DNA of 64,000 bases from Spodoptera frugiperda (Eukaryota; Arthropoda; Insecta; Lepidoptera; Noctuidae). Position 1 is the first letter of the stretch; every line of letters starts with the position of its first letter. The notes beneath the pieces were generated by a model. It ran no database searches, had not been told where the DNA came from, and saw only the letters and a list, made by a program, of their open reading frames with translations. Below are positions 12,950 through 25,442 of this stretch, piece by piece. The translations under genes and the position numbers were made by a program. Location: positions 10,112,001-10,176,000 of the forward strand of contig NC_064214.1 of assembly GCF_023101765.2 (NCBI RefSeq). Reading direction: 5' to 3'.

Positions 12950-14085
12950 TCATCCTTGTTAATTTTACAAAACTATCAACAGGAGCTACCATAACATAAA
13001 AGTATTATACATTTTTACCCATTAAAAATACAATCCAAATTCCACAAACCAAAAGAAAATAACCACCAGTTCACACGAAACTGTATTCTCTACGTCAAAA
13101 ATGCGCGCTGTCACCCGGAATTTTTCCATTTCCGCAAAGGGACACACGAGGCCCCATGCAGGACAGTTCGGACAATTCAATTTGAAGTTATTTTCCGGAT
13201 ATTTGACACAAGTCCACCCTGACGAGAATTCCCGTAAAAATAATCCCGGGAACGTCCACTATCCCGGCTTTTCGGATACATCAGGATGAGGATTTTTGTG
13301 CTTTTGTCTAGATGTAAACGTCATGTAGGATTTTGGATGTACTACAGTATTGATAGTTTAATTAGATTTGTGTCTAGAATAGCGCTCTTTAAATTGTATA
13401 TTGGCTTCCTTACATTTGGGAAGCAAACCTATTAGATTCAGAGATTTTGGTTCATAGAAGAAGAAGTTATCCTCATAAATTCTTCGTTCTTACTCCTGGT
13501 TTTATAGCTGGAGTCCCAGTAACCGCTAGCAGTCCGCAGTTCCGGGGTGTCAAGTAGGTACGGTAGTATTTCTCTAGAATTAATGATCAAATCGGTTCAA
13601 AAGTTGAAATATATCGCTGATACAACAACCAATCGTCACTCACCCCCCATCAATACCCCATACTACTTACAATCAACAATCACCCTCGAAAACCATAAAA
13701 ACAAAAACCCATTCAAAAAGTATGACATGACAAAAGCAATACGGAAGTGTATAGTAATTTCTGCACGTTTTATATTGACTATAAAACCTCCCCAATGGTT
13801 GGGTCTCATTGGCGGCCATACTGCCATCGCCAGGGCAACGGGCTTCCGCCTCGGAAGGTCCAAGGTTACTGCAATACTGACGTAGTTCCGTAAAAGGGTA
13901 TTAAGTTATTCGCACTTCTGTATGATTTATTGCTGTTTTAATATATTGTTTGTCAGTAATTGCTAGGTTATGGCTATCAGCGGTTGGTAATCTTTTTCCT
14001 TATTTGATGGTAGTATTCGATTACTTTTACTTAATAACTTGATGAAATCTACAAGGGCTCAGTTTATTTCGAATATTTTTGATTT
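12950..14085. other. Gene-free stretch with a GC-rich patch
   Basis: 13090-13290 is GC-richer, with CCCGG motifs and a 62-codon frame of no recognisable family; 13790-13880 is another GC-rich patch. Neither has convincing splice or protein signals. Confidence 0.35.
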
Positions 14086-14087
14086 AT

Positions 14088-14160
14088 AACGTCAAGTCTT
14101 TATTCCCCGAAGAGGTAGTGCACAATATGGCACATAATGCCAATGTACACCCACATTTAT
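14088..14160 (-). mobile_element. SINE 3' end fragment
   Basis: AACGTCAAGTCTTTATTCCC, CGAAGAGGTAG and TGGCACATAATGCCAATGTA are diverged but in family order. Confidence 0.5.
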
Positions 14161-14599
14161 ATTTTTGTCTTGAATTCGAACTGTCATATTATATTCTATA
14201 GCAATCCATCAAATTAATGTTATTTCACTATTAAACAAGTTTGTCCGTCAGTCTAAAACGTAAAGGTATCAAAATATCAGATTTTCAAAGGATCTACGTT
14301 CCAGAAAGTTGTAAAAGTAATTAAGCTGTAATTGGGAACCTTAGTTTGCTTAGATAGTTCTATCTTCATTAAGGGAAGTACTCTTAATCCTTTTACATTG
14401 GGTTTGGAAGTTGTTAATGTGTTTTTGTTGAGTATAAGGAAGGGGTATTTGTCAAATAACTTTTGCACATCATTAAAGAAGTTCTGATAATGAGTCGGAA
14501 CGATGAATTGATTATAGTGGTAGCTGAAATCGTCAAAAATTAGCTTGGGAAAATTCTACTTCTGCAAGTATTTAAAAGAGTAACGAATAGAACTCTATT

Positions 14600-14765
14600 C
14601 GTAATAAACTCCTTGCTCGCTCTTCTCCATTCTAAACTACACTTTGGAACGAGCATCTAGCTTCACTGATGGATAGACTGATAGGCTATTATTTATTTCT
14701 TTATTTGTTGATGTGTCAAAAGTACATATTTATGGTTTAATTGGAATTTTGACTTTGACTACAAG
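14600..14765 (-). repeat. Interspersed repeat, GTCAAAGTCAA...GAACGAG family
   Basis: TTGCTCGCTCTTCTCCATTC, CTTTGGAACGAGCATCTAGC and ATTTTGACTTTGACT on the plus strand mirror the copy in intron 2 of the TNFAIP8-family gene. It resembles LINE-derived 3' UTR sequence. Confidence 0.6.
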
Positions 14766-16250
14766 AAAGAACCTATTGAAAGGAGAACCTTTATTAAAAT
14801 AACTTGAAGCATTCATATAGTTCTTGCTACTAAAGTATAATTAACGTGTATAAGATCGACCTTTAGATCAAACAATTACCTCAATAAACTGCAGCCTTAT
14901 GTTTTAAAATACTGCACATAATAAATTCTTAGGCAAGAAAACCACTTAAATAAAATTGATCCTTGTAACTGAAGGTCTAAAGTAGTAATTAGAACGACGC
15001 ATCCTTGACACGCCCGCGGTGACCGCATCACGTTTGTCAAGGAAAGGTACCACGGTACCACAAACATTGATTATGGTAATTAAATGGTTTAGTAACATGA
15101 GACTTTACGGTTCTTTGAAGAAAAGTTTCTTTGAAATCATAGCTCAAAAGTTAATGATTTATTGGACTATTTTATATGATGATTAGACTAAGTATTTGTT
15201 GAATTCGTTCGTCAGATACTAATGTCACTTAAGCATAATTTAAAATTAATTTAGTCACATAATTGTTTGATCAGGTTACTCGACTAGTTTCAAGTTACGC
15301 TAGGGTCCTTAAGTTACTATTTTGTGACTATATGTGTGTTAATCTGCATTTTATGATGGCTTTTGTTTATGAAGTTAAGCTTTTGCTTTCTAACTGGTGA
15401 TGGTGGTAGTAGGCCATAAACAGTATTGGTCTTTATTTACGTAACCGTTCGTGATTTGATCATGGTTTTCTGTCCTTATTCTTAGAAGAAATAGTTGTCA
15501 AAACGAAATAACCCAAATCAATTTCGAAGAAGTTGTAAATAATCATCTTACGAAACAGGTCACGCAGAAACAGCCTCTACGAGTTGGAAAAAAGGAATCA
15601 ATTTGCTAAAACAAATCTGAAGTTTGTCATGATACTTGTAACGTGACTGAAGTTGCGTTCGGTTGGCTGAGCATTGTTCCAATATCGTATATATTGACAC
15701 GTGACTCGTGTAAGCTTTGTGCTGGAAAATTCTGAATGTAGACAATATAGGTACTAAAGCTTTGAAACTTCATGAAACCATAAATAGTTAAAGTTTCTGT
15801 TAATATGTTTGTCTTGTAAGTTGATGATTATAATTGGTGTAAAGTTTGAAAGAGAGAAGCGATTCCTGGCATGGGATGTTTTAGAGATTTTTATTTCTTC
15901 TATCTATCTATCGAAATTGTAAACTATAGCCCAGTATAATTGTGCCTAGAATTTATAATGTCTTAGTTGATTAAATATTTTCATTTCTCGGATATCGAAT
16001 CTAAGAAATTGTAACGTATAACAAGGTTATTGACTGTAAAACTTAACTAATTGTTTGACAAGGGGACGGACTCGAGTCCGTGGAGAGTAAACTATTCTAA
16101 TATACATAAAAAAAAAACTTATAACAAGTTCTAAACTATACCTAACTAAGTACTACCACATTACATATGTCCTGTAAGGTTACATCAGTGGGATTATTAG
16201 CTTACTCCAAGGTTGCAGCAGGATTACCTTGAATGTCGGATTATGGAATA
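14766..16250. other. Gene-free stretch with a small dyad cluster
   Basis: The only structure is at 15003-15059 (CCTTGACA...TGTCAAGG and two GGTACC sites). Confidence 0.4.
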
Positions 16251-16254
16251 CTTA

Positions 16255-17340
16255 TTTTATTTTTATTTTATTTATTTGGCTCACCAACAATTGAGTACAC
16301 CGATACAAATTTTGCTGACAGTATAAGGAATACAAATTTAGTGCCTCAATCCCTTACAGGTAAGCACAGCATGCAATATATATCTGTTAATTGACTTAAA
16401 TACCAATAAGACAAAACTTAAGACAATGTAAACATCAACGAATAACAATAATCAAGGACACAATGCAATGAAATCGCTGTCAAAAATTAAGATTGAAATT
16501 GAATCTAACAAAATTACATTGAATAATAATATAACATATAAATCATAATTGTGTAAATGTAATGTTAACATTATAATAACCAATTATGAATAAAGAATCT
16601 TGATCTTAAATTACTTAAATTACAAATTTGCATAAATCATAACATATTACAAACAAATGTCAGACTAAATATTACTAGCGAAATCAATCAGGAGTAAAAC
16701 AATTACGTTGAACATAACATAAAAATCACAACGATAATCACACCATCATAAAAAAATTAAATTATAAATCAAAATAAACAAAATTATAATCCTAATTAAA
16801 TAAAAAAAAATTATATTATTAAAAAAAAATAATAATAATAATCAAATGTAAAATAGCAATCAACTAGAACACAACAACATTACAAAACTAAAGTCACAAT
16901 CAAAGTAAAAATTAAATTAGATTAGATTAGAACAGAACAATTAAATATCAGACATGAAGATCATAACAAGACTAAGCAAAAATCAATAAATAAATAAAGT
17001 CAGAAACAATAAACATTAACCTTGACTAGATCAAAGAGGTATCACAAGTTTTTGCACATAATATTTCTTCTGAACCTACTAAGTGAGTCAAAGTGCACAT
17101 CTACAAGATCACTGCAGCTGTTTAACAATGTACACAGGCGGGAGATAGGAGAATTAGCACCAAGTACAGTTCTGCGAAAAAGGGGACATAATGGGGTTAT
17201 AGGAGCTCGTGGGCATTTCGTGGGTACACGGATTTTTAACTTGGTCAACAATTGGGGACAATCAATTTGAGAGCGTAAAATTTTAAATAAAAAAGTTGAA
17301 TCCAATAAATCTCTTCTTTTTTGTAAGGTTATCATCTTAA
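16255..17340 (-). pseudogene. Non-LTR retrotransposon 3' remnant (reverse transcriptase C-terminus plus A-rich tail)
   Basis: On the minus strand 17335-17042 encodes about 97 residues with the end-of-ORF2 signature of Jockey/CR1-type LINEs: QKRRDLLDSTFLFKILRSQI, then CPQLL, IRVPTKCPR and a final NSPISRLCTLLNS...FDSLSRFRRN. Catalytic reverse transcriptase motifs are absent, so only the C-terminal cap survives. After its stop comes an 800-bp A-rich, gene-free stretch ending in an (AAATA)n-like tail at 16256-16280 on this strand, as expected for a target-primed LINE 3' end. The copy is 5'-truncated and dead. The clade within the Jockey/CR1 group is uncertain. Confidence 0.7.
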
Positions 17341-17344
17341 AATG

Positions 17345-19195
17345 TACTTATACAATATTAAGGGCCATAGGTCACGAACGTATTAGTAGATACATGAATG
17401 AAAACCTATTTTCGTTGTTACAGCAGAATTTTGTAACAATTAATACTGATAGATGGATCAACAATTAAATTGTTATTTAAATTTGAACTTTAAATTGTAT
17501 GTCATATGATATATTTCGTAATGTCAATACAAAACGCGGTAAGCGCGCTGCCAGCACGCTTGCAGCCTTTTTGTATTGTTTCCAAAACAAAAAACGCCGT
17601 GCCGGATCCGTGCTGCCTTAACAAAGCTTTGTCCAATTTTGCATTACATACCTTACCGCTTACTCGGCACTCCTACATGTGATTGCCAACGATGCAGTCA
17701 TGACTCCGCTCAGTAATCACACAAGAATGTACCTACAACCTATTAGAAAATATTAAATTGATCCCCAAGACCCTTCATACTTAATCCTACCAATTAACAC
17801 ACTAAGTCTTCCTGAAATCCTGCTCTGTAAGGAAACCAATTATTTGCAAATGAAAACCCAGAATTGTGTTCGCTTCGTTTCTGAGAACGCTCATTCAAAG
17901 GGTGGTTCTTGGAAACTTAATGTGAAAACTGAACTACGCTATTATTCATATCGCCTGCAACAAGAATATTAACACAAAATAATAACAGTCACTGCAAACA
18001 GACTGTTTAATTAAACTCAGAAATGCAATTTACATTTCATTACAATATTTCGAAACGTTTGTTTTTCTTTCTCGAAACATAAAGCTCTATGAAACAGCAT
18101 TTGCCAATTTAATTTACCTTGATAAAATATCACAGACGGATGCTTTTAATATTGTTCGCACGTAGAAAAATGTGGGCACTTTTTTATAAGGGAGGGCAAA
18201 CAAAAATACCGTCTCGACGTCTCGCCTTACCTACTCGTATAATATAATCCGAAAAAATTAAGTGTACATATAATATTCCCTCGCTTGGGTAATATCTCGT
18301 GGAACATGATAAGGCTTTGTTGGCAGGTCGTTAGGGTATCCTTGGAGATTCGAAGCCTCGAAACCAGCTCGTGCAGGGTTAGATAAGGCCTCCTGGATAT
18401 AGATACCAGCGGATTCAATTAAATGCGCCGTTTTTAGGGTTGGGTGCGTGCTTATCTTGATTGGATCGTAATGTGGAAGGATTGCGATAAATTCTATTTT
18501 ACAGGTTCTGTTTTGGTTTGTTTCTTTCGATAGTAATGGATGGTTTGCTTGTATCTTTGTGCGCGAGTAATGCTTATTTGTATTTATCGTTTATTTACTT
18601 TTTTATGGGACATCCCTTACCGCTGCAACTCCTGTAAGCCAGGATCTACAGTTGATACAACCATGAAAACATCGGAACACTGAAGTCCGGCGCGTCCCAG
18701 GGATATGAATGACTGTCTCTCTTGAGTTACTTACTTCCTTTGATTCAAGTATAGTAGCTGTAGTTTTTACATCCATACATTGTCTCAAATAAAAGTATAA
18801 CTTCAGACGAGCTTAACTCCGTTACCCATTTTCAATCGACCTTAAAATTCCGTCCAATATTTTCATTTCCAATCGCTCAATAAAAACAATACACCAATCA
18901 TTCACGTGGGTAAACCGACCCGCCTCCTATTAACCAGGGAAGGCAATAGATCGTAGCACGTGATTTATCTTCCATCGCCCTGGTACCTACGGAACCTTTG
19001 ACATACAGCTTAGGCACGCACACCCACCCACATCCCCACACACACACATACACACATTGTTCATGAACTATAATGTGTATGGACTCTTCGCAGGAAAGCC
19101 GATCTTTGTGTGATTAACCTTTTTCTAATATGTTTTTAATAATGCTCGATTCTTATAAAGTAAATCTTATGTAGATAAATTATTTATATAATATT
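17345..19195. other. Gene-free stretch
   Basis: 17525-17578 carries CAATACAAAA inverted as TTTTGTATTG, possibly part of a decayed MITE. 18605-18785 looks repeat-like (GC-richer, TGCAACTCCTGTAAGCCAGG) but I could not assign it. A CA-rich run lies at 19016-19055. Confidence 0.35.
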
Positions 19196-19200
19196 TTTCC

Positions 19201-19345
19201 TTAACTAAAAATCACGGTTTATTAATGGGGAAAAGCTCTACTAGTTTCGAGTCACAGAGGGACTCTTCCGGTTCACGTGAATAAACCCTGATTTTTAGTT
19301 AATTTAGTATGTCTCACGAGAGCTATTATAAAAATATATTTTTCC
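19201..19345. repeat. Fold-back repeat, TTAACTAAAAATCACGG / ACTAGTTTCGAG family
   Basis: 19201-19223 and 19280-19302 are inverted with one mismatch around a loop holding CTACTAGTTTCGAGTCACAG. The trailing TTTAGTATGTCTCACGAGAG recurs in the relatives at 28.9, 34.0 and 36.8 kb. Confidence 0.65.
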
Positions 19346-19663
19346 TTGTTTCGAAAAGGTGTTAAAATTATTTATAGTTGAGTATTATCACAAACGTGAC
19401 AGATGGTTGGCAATAAATATAAATCGATTTTCCGGCTATTGTTCATTAAAATAAATACTTCCAGTACATAACGTTTAATGAAACGTGATTCGAAATAAAC
19501 AAATACTTAGGTATGGTAAAATCAGTTAATCTGAAACTTATAGATACAATATAGGGAAAGACTTATACGAAAAATGATTTATTTCAACTTTGGAAGTAAA
19601 TCAATTAATTTGTAATCCATTCATGTTATGTAATGTAATAATGATCAATTTCAATTAAGTATC

Positions 19664-20040
19664 TTACAAGTTGCCGCTATGGAAAGGGCTAAGCGCTATT
19701 ATGCTCAGAGTTTCTTTACAAGATCGAATAAAATTTGAGAAGACCCGCAAAATAACAAAAATCGCCGACATAACCCAGTGGATTAGCAAGCTGAAGTGGT
19801 AGTGGGCAGGGCACATAGCGCAGAGAACCGATGGCCGCTGGGGCAGAAAAGTTCTCAAGTGGAGACCACGTACCGGCAAGCACAGTGTAGGACGTCCACC
19901 CACAAGGTAGACAGACGACCTGACTAAGGTCGCAGAGAGCCCCTGGATGGGGGTCGCAAACCAACCTATCTGGAAGTCATTGAGGAACCTATGTTCAGCA
20001 GCGGACGTCTTATGGCTGAAAATTATGATGATGATGATAA
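19664..20040 (+). pseudogene. Decayed RTE-type LINE 3' end
   Basis: Conceptual translation, through stops and frame breaks, matches the C-terminal tail common to lepidopteran RTE elements: an AMERAK-like start, a W..KLKW.WAGH-like segment, a RTDGRWGRKVL-like segment, GRP-T-R-TDDL, and a final LRNLCSA...LMAENYDDDD-like end with a (GATGAT)n tail at 20025-20038. No frame is intact. It is a fragment with no upstream reverse transcriptase core. Confidence 0.65.
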
Positions 20041-20104
20041 CAAGTTGTCAAGTCAAATCAATTTATCTTCTGCGGAAAAGCAACGATGATTTGATCAATA
20101 GTAT

Positions 20105-20300
20105 TCTTATTCGAGAATTTCTCAGTAGTAGCACGGAGTATGGAAATGTGCCCGGTATATGGCAATAGGCTCACCACCTATTACATGGGACTTACAACAT
20201 AAATTGTGAAAAGTGGGTGTACATTGTACAGTGGCATTACGTGCCATAATGTGCACCTCTGTCTACCCCTTCGGGGATTAAAGGCGTGACGATATGTATG
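20105..20300 (+). mobile_element. SINE body and 3' end, 5'-truncated
   Basis: It runs from TTCTCAGTAGTAGCACGGAG through GGCTCACCACCTATTACATG to CTTCGGGGATTAAAGGCGTG and a (TATG)n tail. The tRNA-like head is missing. It sits directly behind the RTE fragment. Confidence 0.7.
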
Positions 20301-20657
20301 TATGTATTCTTATCCGAGAATTTTAATTAAGGAATGTGTATCGTATCTATAGAAGTATGAGTGAAAAACAAAAGACTAATTAAGCATGCACAGCGCACTC
20401 TAGAACATAAATCTCAGAAGAAAATAATCTAGACAAAGTATTGTATCTTGTATCCGGCATAGTAACTCAAATATATTGTTGGTATAATTTTTCCGCAAAA
20501 TTTTCGCAGTCGGCTCGCGAACTCGCGTTGGTTTGCCCTTCTTGATAATGTTTATAAACTTTATAATTGGATGAAAGACAAATTATTGGGAAAATATAAA
20601 TGGTACGATAAGGTTGAAAGGTTTTTGTTTGTTATTGATGATAGTTTCCAACTATGA

Positions 20658-20922
20658 GACTGCCTCGTTGACCAACTACCGGGCCAGGGGTCTGGGGTTC
20701 CCGTGTCCGGCAAAGTATTACTAGGGTTTTTTTTTCAGTTTATCAAAAATTTCTCAGTAATAGCACGAAGTCTGGTAATGTACGCCGTATATGGCAAAAG
20801 ACTCACCTCTCACTCACCCACATGGGACTATAAATTCTGAAAAGTGGGTGTACATAGCCATTACGTGCCATTATGTGCACCTCTGCCTACTCCTTCGGGG
20901 ATAAAAGGCGTGACGAAGGAAA
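20658..20922 (+). mobile_element. Near-full-length tRNA-derived SINE
   Basis: The head ACTGCCTCGTTGACCAACTA is damaged in the A box and part of the head is deleted. The B-box region GGGTTCCCGTG is degenerate. The body and the 3' end CTCCTTCGGGGATAAAAGGC are well kept. Confidence 0.7.
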
Positions 20923-20924
20923 CT

Positions 20925-22460
20925 ATGAAATTGGAAGGAAATTTAATAAGGTCTTATTATGGACCTTGAGTGTTGACATTTCGTAAATGCGTAACTTAAT
21001 AACGTTTGTTCGTTGTTTCGAGATAAGTAGGTGGCTTGTATCTTCTTTAATCTTTGTTTATGGAAATAACAAATTGAGTAAATCCTCTAAAGTTTTATGA
21101 AGTTACTGTGACTTCTATTTAAAGCGCCATAGATGATTATTTTACTTGTACCTAATATTAGTTGAAATATTACATATACCATTAACAAAAACTTAGCTAG
21201 CAGTTAACAACCCTATGCTATTACTAAGTAACTCGGAAATATTTAACAATTAAGACATAATAGAGATGATGATGGGGGTATGAAAAAATATTAGACCTTT
21301 TTAATATTATTAAAATACGTGTCTAATATTTTACAGTAATCTACAAGACGGACATTAAAATAATAAATAGCCATCTACTCTATTCAGGTGTTGTTGACAG
21401 CCGTGTAGACATCACATTAAGAACGGAAAAATCAATATGTTTCCTCTCAGTATTGACTTCTTTGTATAAGAAGCAAGGCATTGTATTCTTCCAGAACGCT
21501 CGAGGCATGTTAATGGCACCTGTCCTAGAGTAAAATTCAATTTTATCTTCGACGTAGCTTAAGATGAACGTGGCTTAGCTTCGCCGAATCAAATTGCTTT
21601 CAGACAACGCCTTACGTAGGTAGAAAAGAAAGGCAGTTTACATTTTTTACGATGAAACTTTCGCGTTGAAATATGAAGGTTTGTTCTGGAAGTTGTTTAA
21701 TATTAGTCTGTGAACTTGTTGAAGAAACTACGTCTTTAGTAGCGTCTGTATTGGTACGGTCAGTTTGTGGAGTTGTATTGCTAAAGTTAATGTTGGTTTT
21801 GCTATTGGATTCAGTTAAGATATGTGTACGTGTGTGTGTTTGAGGGAAACTTTTGTGTATTCTTCTAGATATAGGAGGCAAATTAACATTTTTCACATTG
21901 TAATTACGTCTAGTTGGAACATAATCATATTTATATTAAAATTACACCCTTTTACACTATGAATGCATTCAACTTATTTCATTTGTCTTCCAGGACTTAA
22001 TAAAAATAGTCCCCTATTTACAATTTATTCGAAGCGCTAAGTTGTTCCAATGAAAAACTTCCATTTAACACGAAGCGTCTACATTAAAATTCTTGATAAA
22101 ATCTCTTAGACCGCCAGGAATGGTTCATTGGGGCTAAATCGGAGAAAGGATTATTGTAGGTCGTTGACCTGTCACTACCCATTCCAACCATCCTTGGGTC
22201 CATATTACTTGACAAAATAAATTCGACGAGGGAGCTTAAAATTCTATTACGGATCCCTTTTCTGCGTTGTTTTTCTAACGAAGTTTTTCTCTTGTTTGTA
22301 CTGTTTTTTTTTTTATTTGAAAATAACAGGTACTAAAAGTGTACAGTATATTAAAGTAAACAGAGCTCTATTCTTTATTATATTAAATTTAAAACAGTTT
22401 CGCTTCATTTAAAGGAGCTAGCTTATTAATTCTAAAACCCCTTCTAGGAATTTAGATTTT
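20925..22460. other. Gene-free stretch with one candidate minus-strand frame
   Basis: The 21612-21935 region on the minus strand holds about 107 open codons, Ser/Thr/Asn/Gln-rich (TPQTDRTNTDATKDVVSSTS), ending at a GTAAGG donor-like site. It matches no family I know. The rest has nothing visible. Confidence 0.3.
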
Positions 22461-22466
22461 TTTTAA

Positions 22467-22602
22467 TCGTCCAATGACTTCTCTCGCCTTGGGTGAGAGG
22501 GAGTGTTAGAATCTTACTGACCGAAAACCACCCCGTTTCCACTCCTGCTTTTCGAACCAGAACCCCGGTAAATCCGTTAGGTAGTCCGCAGCTCCAGTCG
22601 AG
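22467..22602 (+). repeat. Short interspersed repeat, GACTTCTCCCGCCTTGGGCG family
   Basis: CCAATGACTTCTCTCGCCTT, GAGAGGGAGTGTTAGAATC, AAAACCACCCCGTTTCCACT and TAGGTAGTCCGCAGCTCC follow family order. The family has about ten copies here; I see no Pol III boxes in it. Confidence 0.7.
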
Positions 22603-23649
22603 GAATTTAGCTTACATTCTGCGATCAGACCAAAGAAACACAGTTTACAACCAAGGAATCAATAATATCATGAATATATATTTACATAAAGGTGTTATCC
22701 TCATTCCAGTAAGAAGAATACAATCAACAGATCTACCCAAACTCTTGAACCTCACTACCCTCACCAGTCTTTACGACTCCCATAGGAAATTCATGGGGAG
22801 TTTCTATTTTTAGCCGAAAACAGACGACATTCCAAATCAAACTAGCAAAACCAACCTTATTCCTTTACAATACGCACACAATTCCTGTAACACCAACCGT
22901 AAGGAAGCCACCGTTGTTACGGAAGGCAGTTTAGTTATTAACTATTTTTGTCACACAATAGGTATTGGACAGTCTGTTAAAGCAGTTTGGAGTTTAATGC
23001 TAAGTGTATAAGGTTTGTTTTTGCTGTTGTTTTGTTTATCGCAGGAGTGTGGACAGTACATTTCCTTGGTTACGGTAAATAGAGGTGACATGGACGTATA
23101 TTGTCCTGTTTGTTCCCGTGTCACTGTTTCCTTCGTGACGAGTGAATTATCGTGTATACCTGGAAAATGCTGGTAGTACTTTATCTCTTCCTAAACACTA
23201 TTTATTTCGTTTTCTATATCAATGCTATAGTATAAGTATGTATAGTATAAGCGGAATTAAAACTAAAAATCTATTGTATTAGTGTAGCATGGATTTCCGC
23301 AAAGTAACGCCTGATTCTATTCTATATACCTAATATATCAATGCTTCCAAGTTTCATGTTCCTATGTCCACCTGTCTTTAGAATCACCATCATCAATCAT
23401 TATTTATTCTATTATGCTTCCAACTATAGCTGATTGGATAATATTAGGAGAAATAGAAGGGTCATGAACTCATGAACTTAAGCAGATTTGGTTGAATGTC
23501 AGTGTTTTACGTTTACGTTGTTATAAGTTTTAAATGCGTTAGCTGCGCTCATCTCTGTGGAAAAGAACCCTAATACATTTACAACGAAGTCAGTCACCAT
23601 TACCATTCACACTAAAAACCATAAAACCAAAGACACAGCCCATACAGAT

Positions 23650-24357
23650 CCGAATCTATATATATAAAACTCTTCCGTTACTGAGTGACTGACTGACTGA
23701 CTGACTGACTGACAGACAACGCACAGTCGAAACTACTCGTCGTAGACAGCTGAAATTTGGAATGTAGGTTCCTTGGGATATGTAGGGGAGCACTAAGAAA
23801 GGATTTTTGGAAATTCAACCCCCAAGGGGGGAAAAGGGGTAAAAACGTTTCTATGAAAAATCTTATTCCTTGGGTTTATAAACTTGAAACTTGGCATGAA
23901 CACGTACATAGGCAAGTAAATATGTTTGACATTATAAGTTTTTTCAAACTACCCTCCAATCGTGATTTAGGGGGTGCGATTGGGTGACTGATTTATTAAC
24001 GCACAGCCGAAACCGCTCGGTATAGGAGTCTGAGATTTTGAACAGAGGTTCCTTTAGTAACATAAGTGAGCACTAAGAAGGGATTTTTGAAATGTCAACC
24101 CCCAAGGGGGGGAAACGGGATAAACTGAGCCGGGGCTGCGGGAAAGTTCTAACGAGATACCGTGGCCCCGGAACGCAAAGGGCAACTGAAGGAACGAGGT
24201 GGGTTTTAGTCAGTAAAAGTCTGACACTCCCTTCCGTTCCACCCAGAGCGGGAGAAGATTTCAGCCTGTGGAAGAAAAAGCCCTGTCGAGATCATTAAAA
24301 AACGTTATATATAACCGAATTACACGTGGGCGAAGCCGCGGGCGGAAAGCTAGTAAA
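23650..24357. mobile_element. ~700-bp non-autonomous element with internal direct repeat
   Basis: The element begins near a TATATATA tract, then (CTGA)n at 23686-23712. Two related segments follow: 23717-23842 and 24000-24125, both running from GCACAG(T/C)CGAAAC through TTTTTG(G)AAA-TCAACCCCCAAGG. It ends in CGAAGCCGCGGGCGGAAAGC and TAGTA, a right end seen on very common lepidopteran elements resembling Helitrons. A segment related to the TCTGACACTCCC repeat family lies inside (24200-24295). There is no transposase. Confidence 0.6.
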
Positions 24358-25204
24358 ATATAAAAAAGAAAGATCCACTAACAACTCCCCAATACACTAA
24401 CGATCTCTCAAATCAGAACAAATCTGTTTGAAAGCAAGTCCTTCAAAGACTCGAGGAGGTTTTAATTAAAGGCAAGTATGATATCATTGAAAAGCTTCCT
24501 ACCCTATATTTCCTCTGTGAAACGGAATCAAACATTAGCTCATTGAAGCATACAAACTCAAACATACAATCAGATAGATACTATTGAATTCCAAACATAC
24601 TAATCTTGTACTATTGATACAACGATGTACTTGACTATTCATATTTCTGCTAGTCAAGGAAATAGAGAATTCGATGTGTAACTAATTGACGAAATCTACA
24701 CTGGGTTACGTTATTTAAATAGTTAACTAAAGTACCAGGTAAAGACAGCTTAGTTAACTAGTACAATGACTAAGTAGTCTAGAATTATTCACAACACGAA
24801 TGTATGAGTCATTATAGAACCTAACCTATACAACACAAACTAAAAAACATAAAGTACTAGGTTTTTGTGGCTTTAGTAGTTTACTACGGTCATAAAGACA
24901 TGACTTGGGTAACGGTCGACAGTGCTAAAAATGGTAAACATATGCATGTCGAAAGCTATCTCGCAAATCATACTTAAAACCTATTAAAATTGTTAAAATG
25001 CTAAACCAAAATGTCACGTGGTAAAGTCCAAAATGGCAAAAATCTTAACCTGGCGTGGTTCTCTTGATGCCCGTCAGCACCTGGTGGCGTTAGTGTCGAG
25101 TTCACTTCTTTTCATAAGAAACTGTAATCTCACTGCGGAATCAGAATGACTCAGCAAAATAAACGTTAAGAATAACTCTACTGGTATGTAAAGTAACTTC
25201 AGTA

Positions 25205-25335
25205 CCCTTAGTACAAGTTTGCTTTACGTTTAAAGTAATCGAAACGTGTTCGGCGCTCTGATTGGTTGGTGTATTTGAGCCAGCGAATTAGAGCGCCAAA
25301 CGCTTTCGTTTCGTTTTCGTTTAACGTAACGCAAA
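25205..25335. repeat. Fold-back MITE copy (CCCTTAGTA family)
   Basis: The left end CCCTTAGTACAAGTTTGC and the core GGCGCTCTGATTGGTTGG...GAATTAGAGCGCC are recognisable. The right terminus has decayed (ACGCAAATGTAC). Confidence 0.7.
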
Positions 25336-25442
25336 TGTACAGAATATGTTTGTGACATTAAGTGCGGTTTCATAACTTGAAAATTGTGTAGGTAGATAGG
25401 CCTTCTTTAGGTACCTAGTCACGTTTACGACGACTTTGAAAA

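Noticed and set aside
13547..13885. 112-codon plus-strand open frame
   Set aside because: Low-complexity first half; no recognisable domain and no splice context.
19664..19964. Minus-strand open frames opposite the RTE fragment
   Set aside because: They are antisense shadows of a decayed plus-strand LINE end.
22493..22813. 106-codon frame at 22.5 kb
   Set aside because: Its first third lies in a GACTTCTCCCGCC-family repeat and the rest has no recognisable features.
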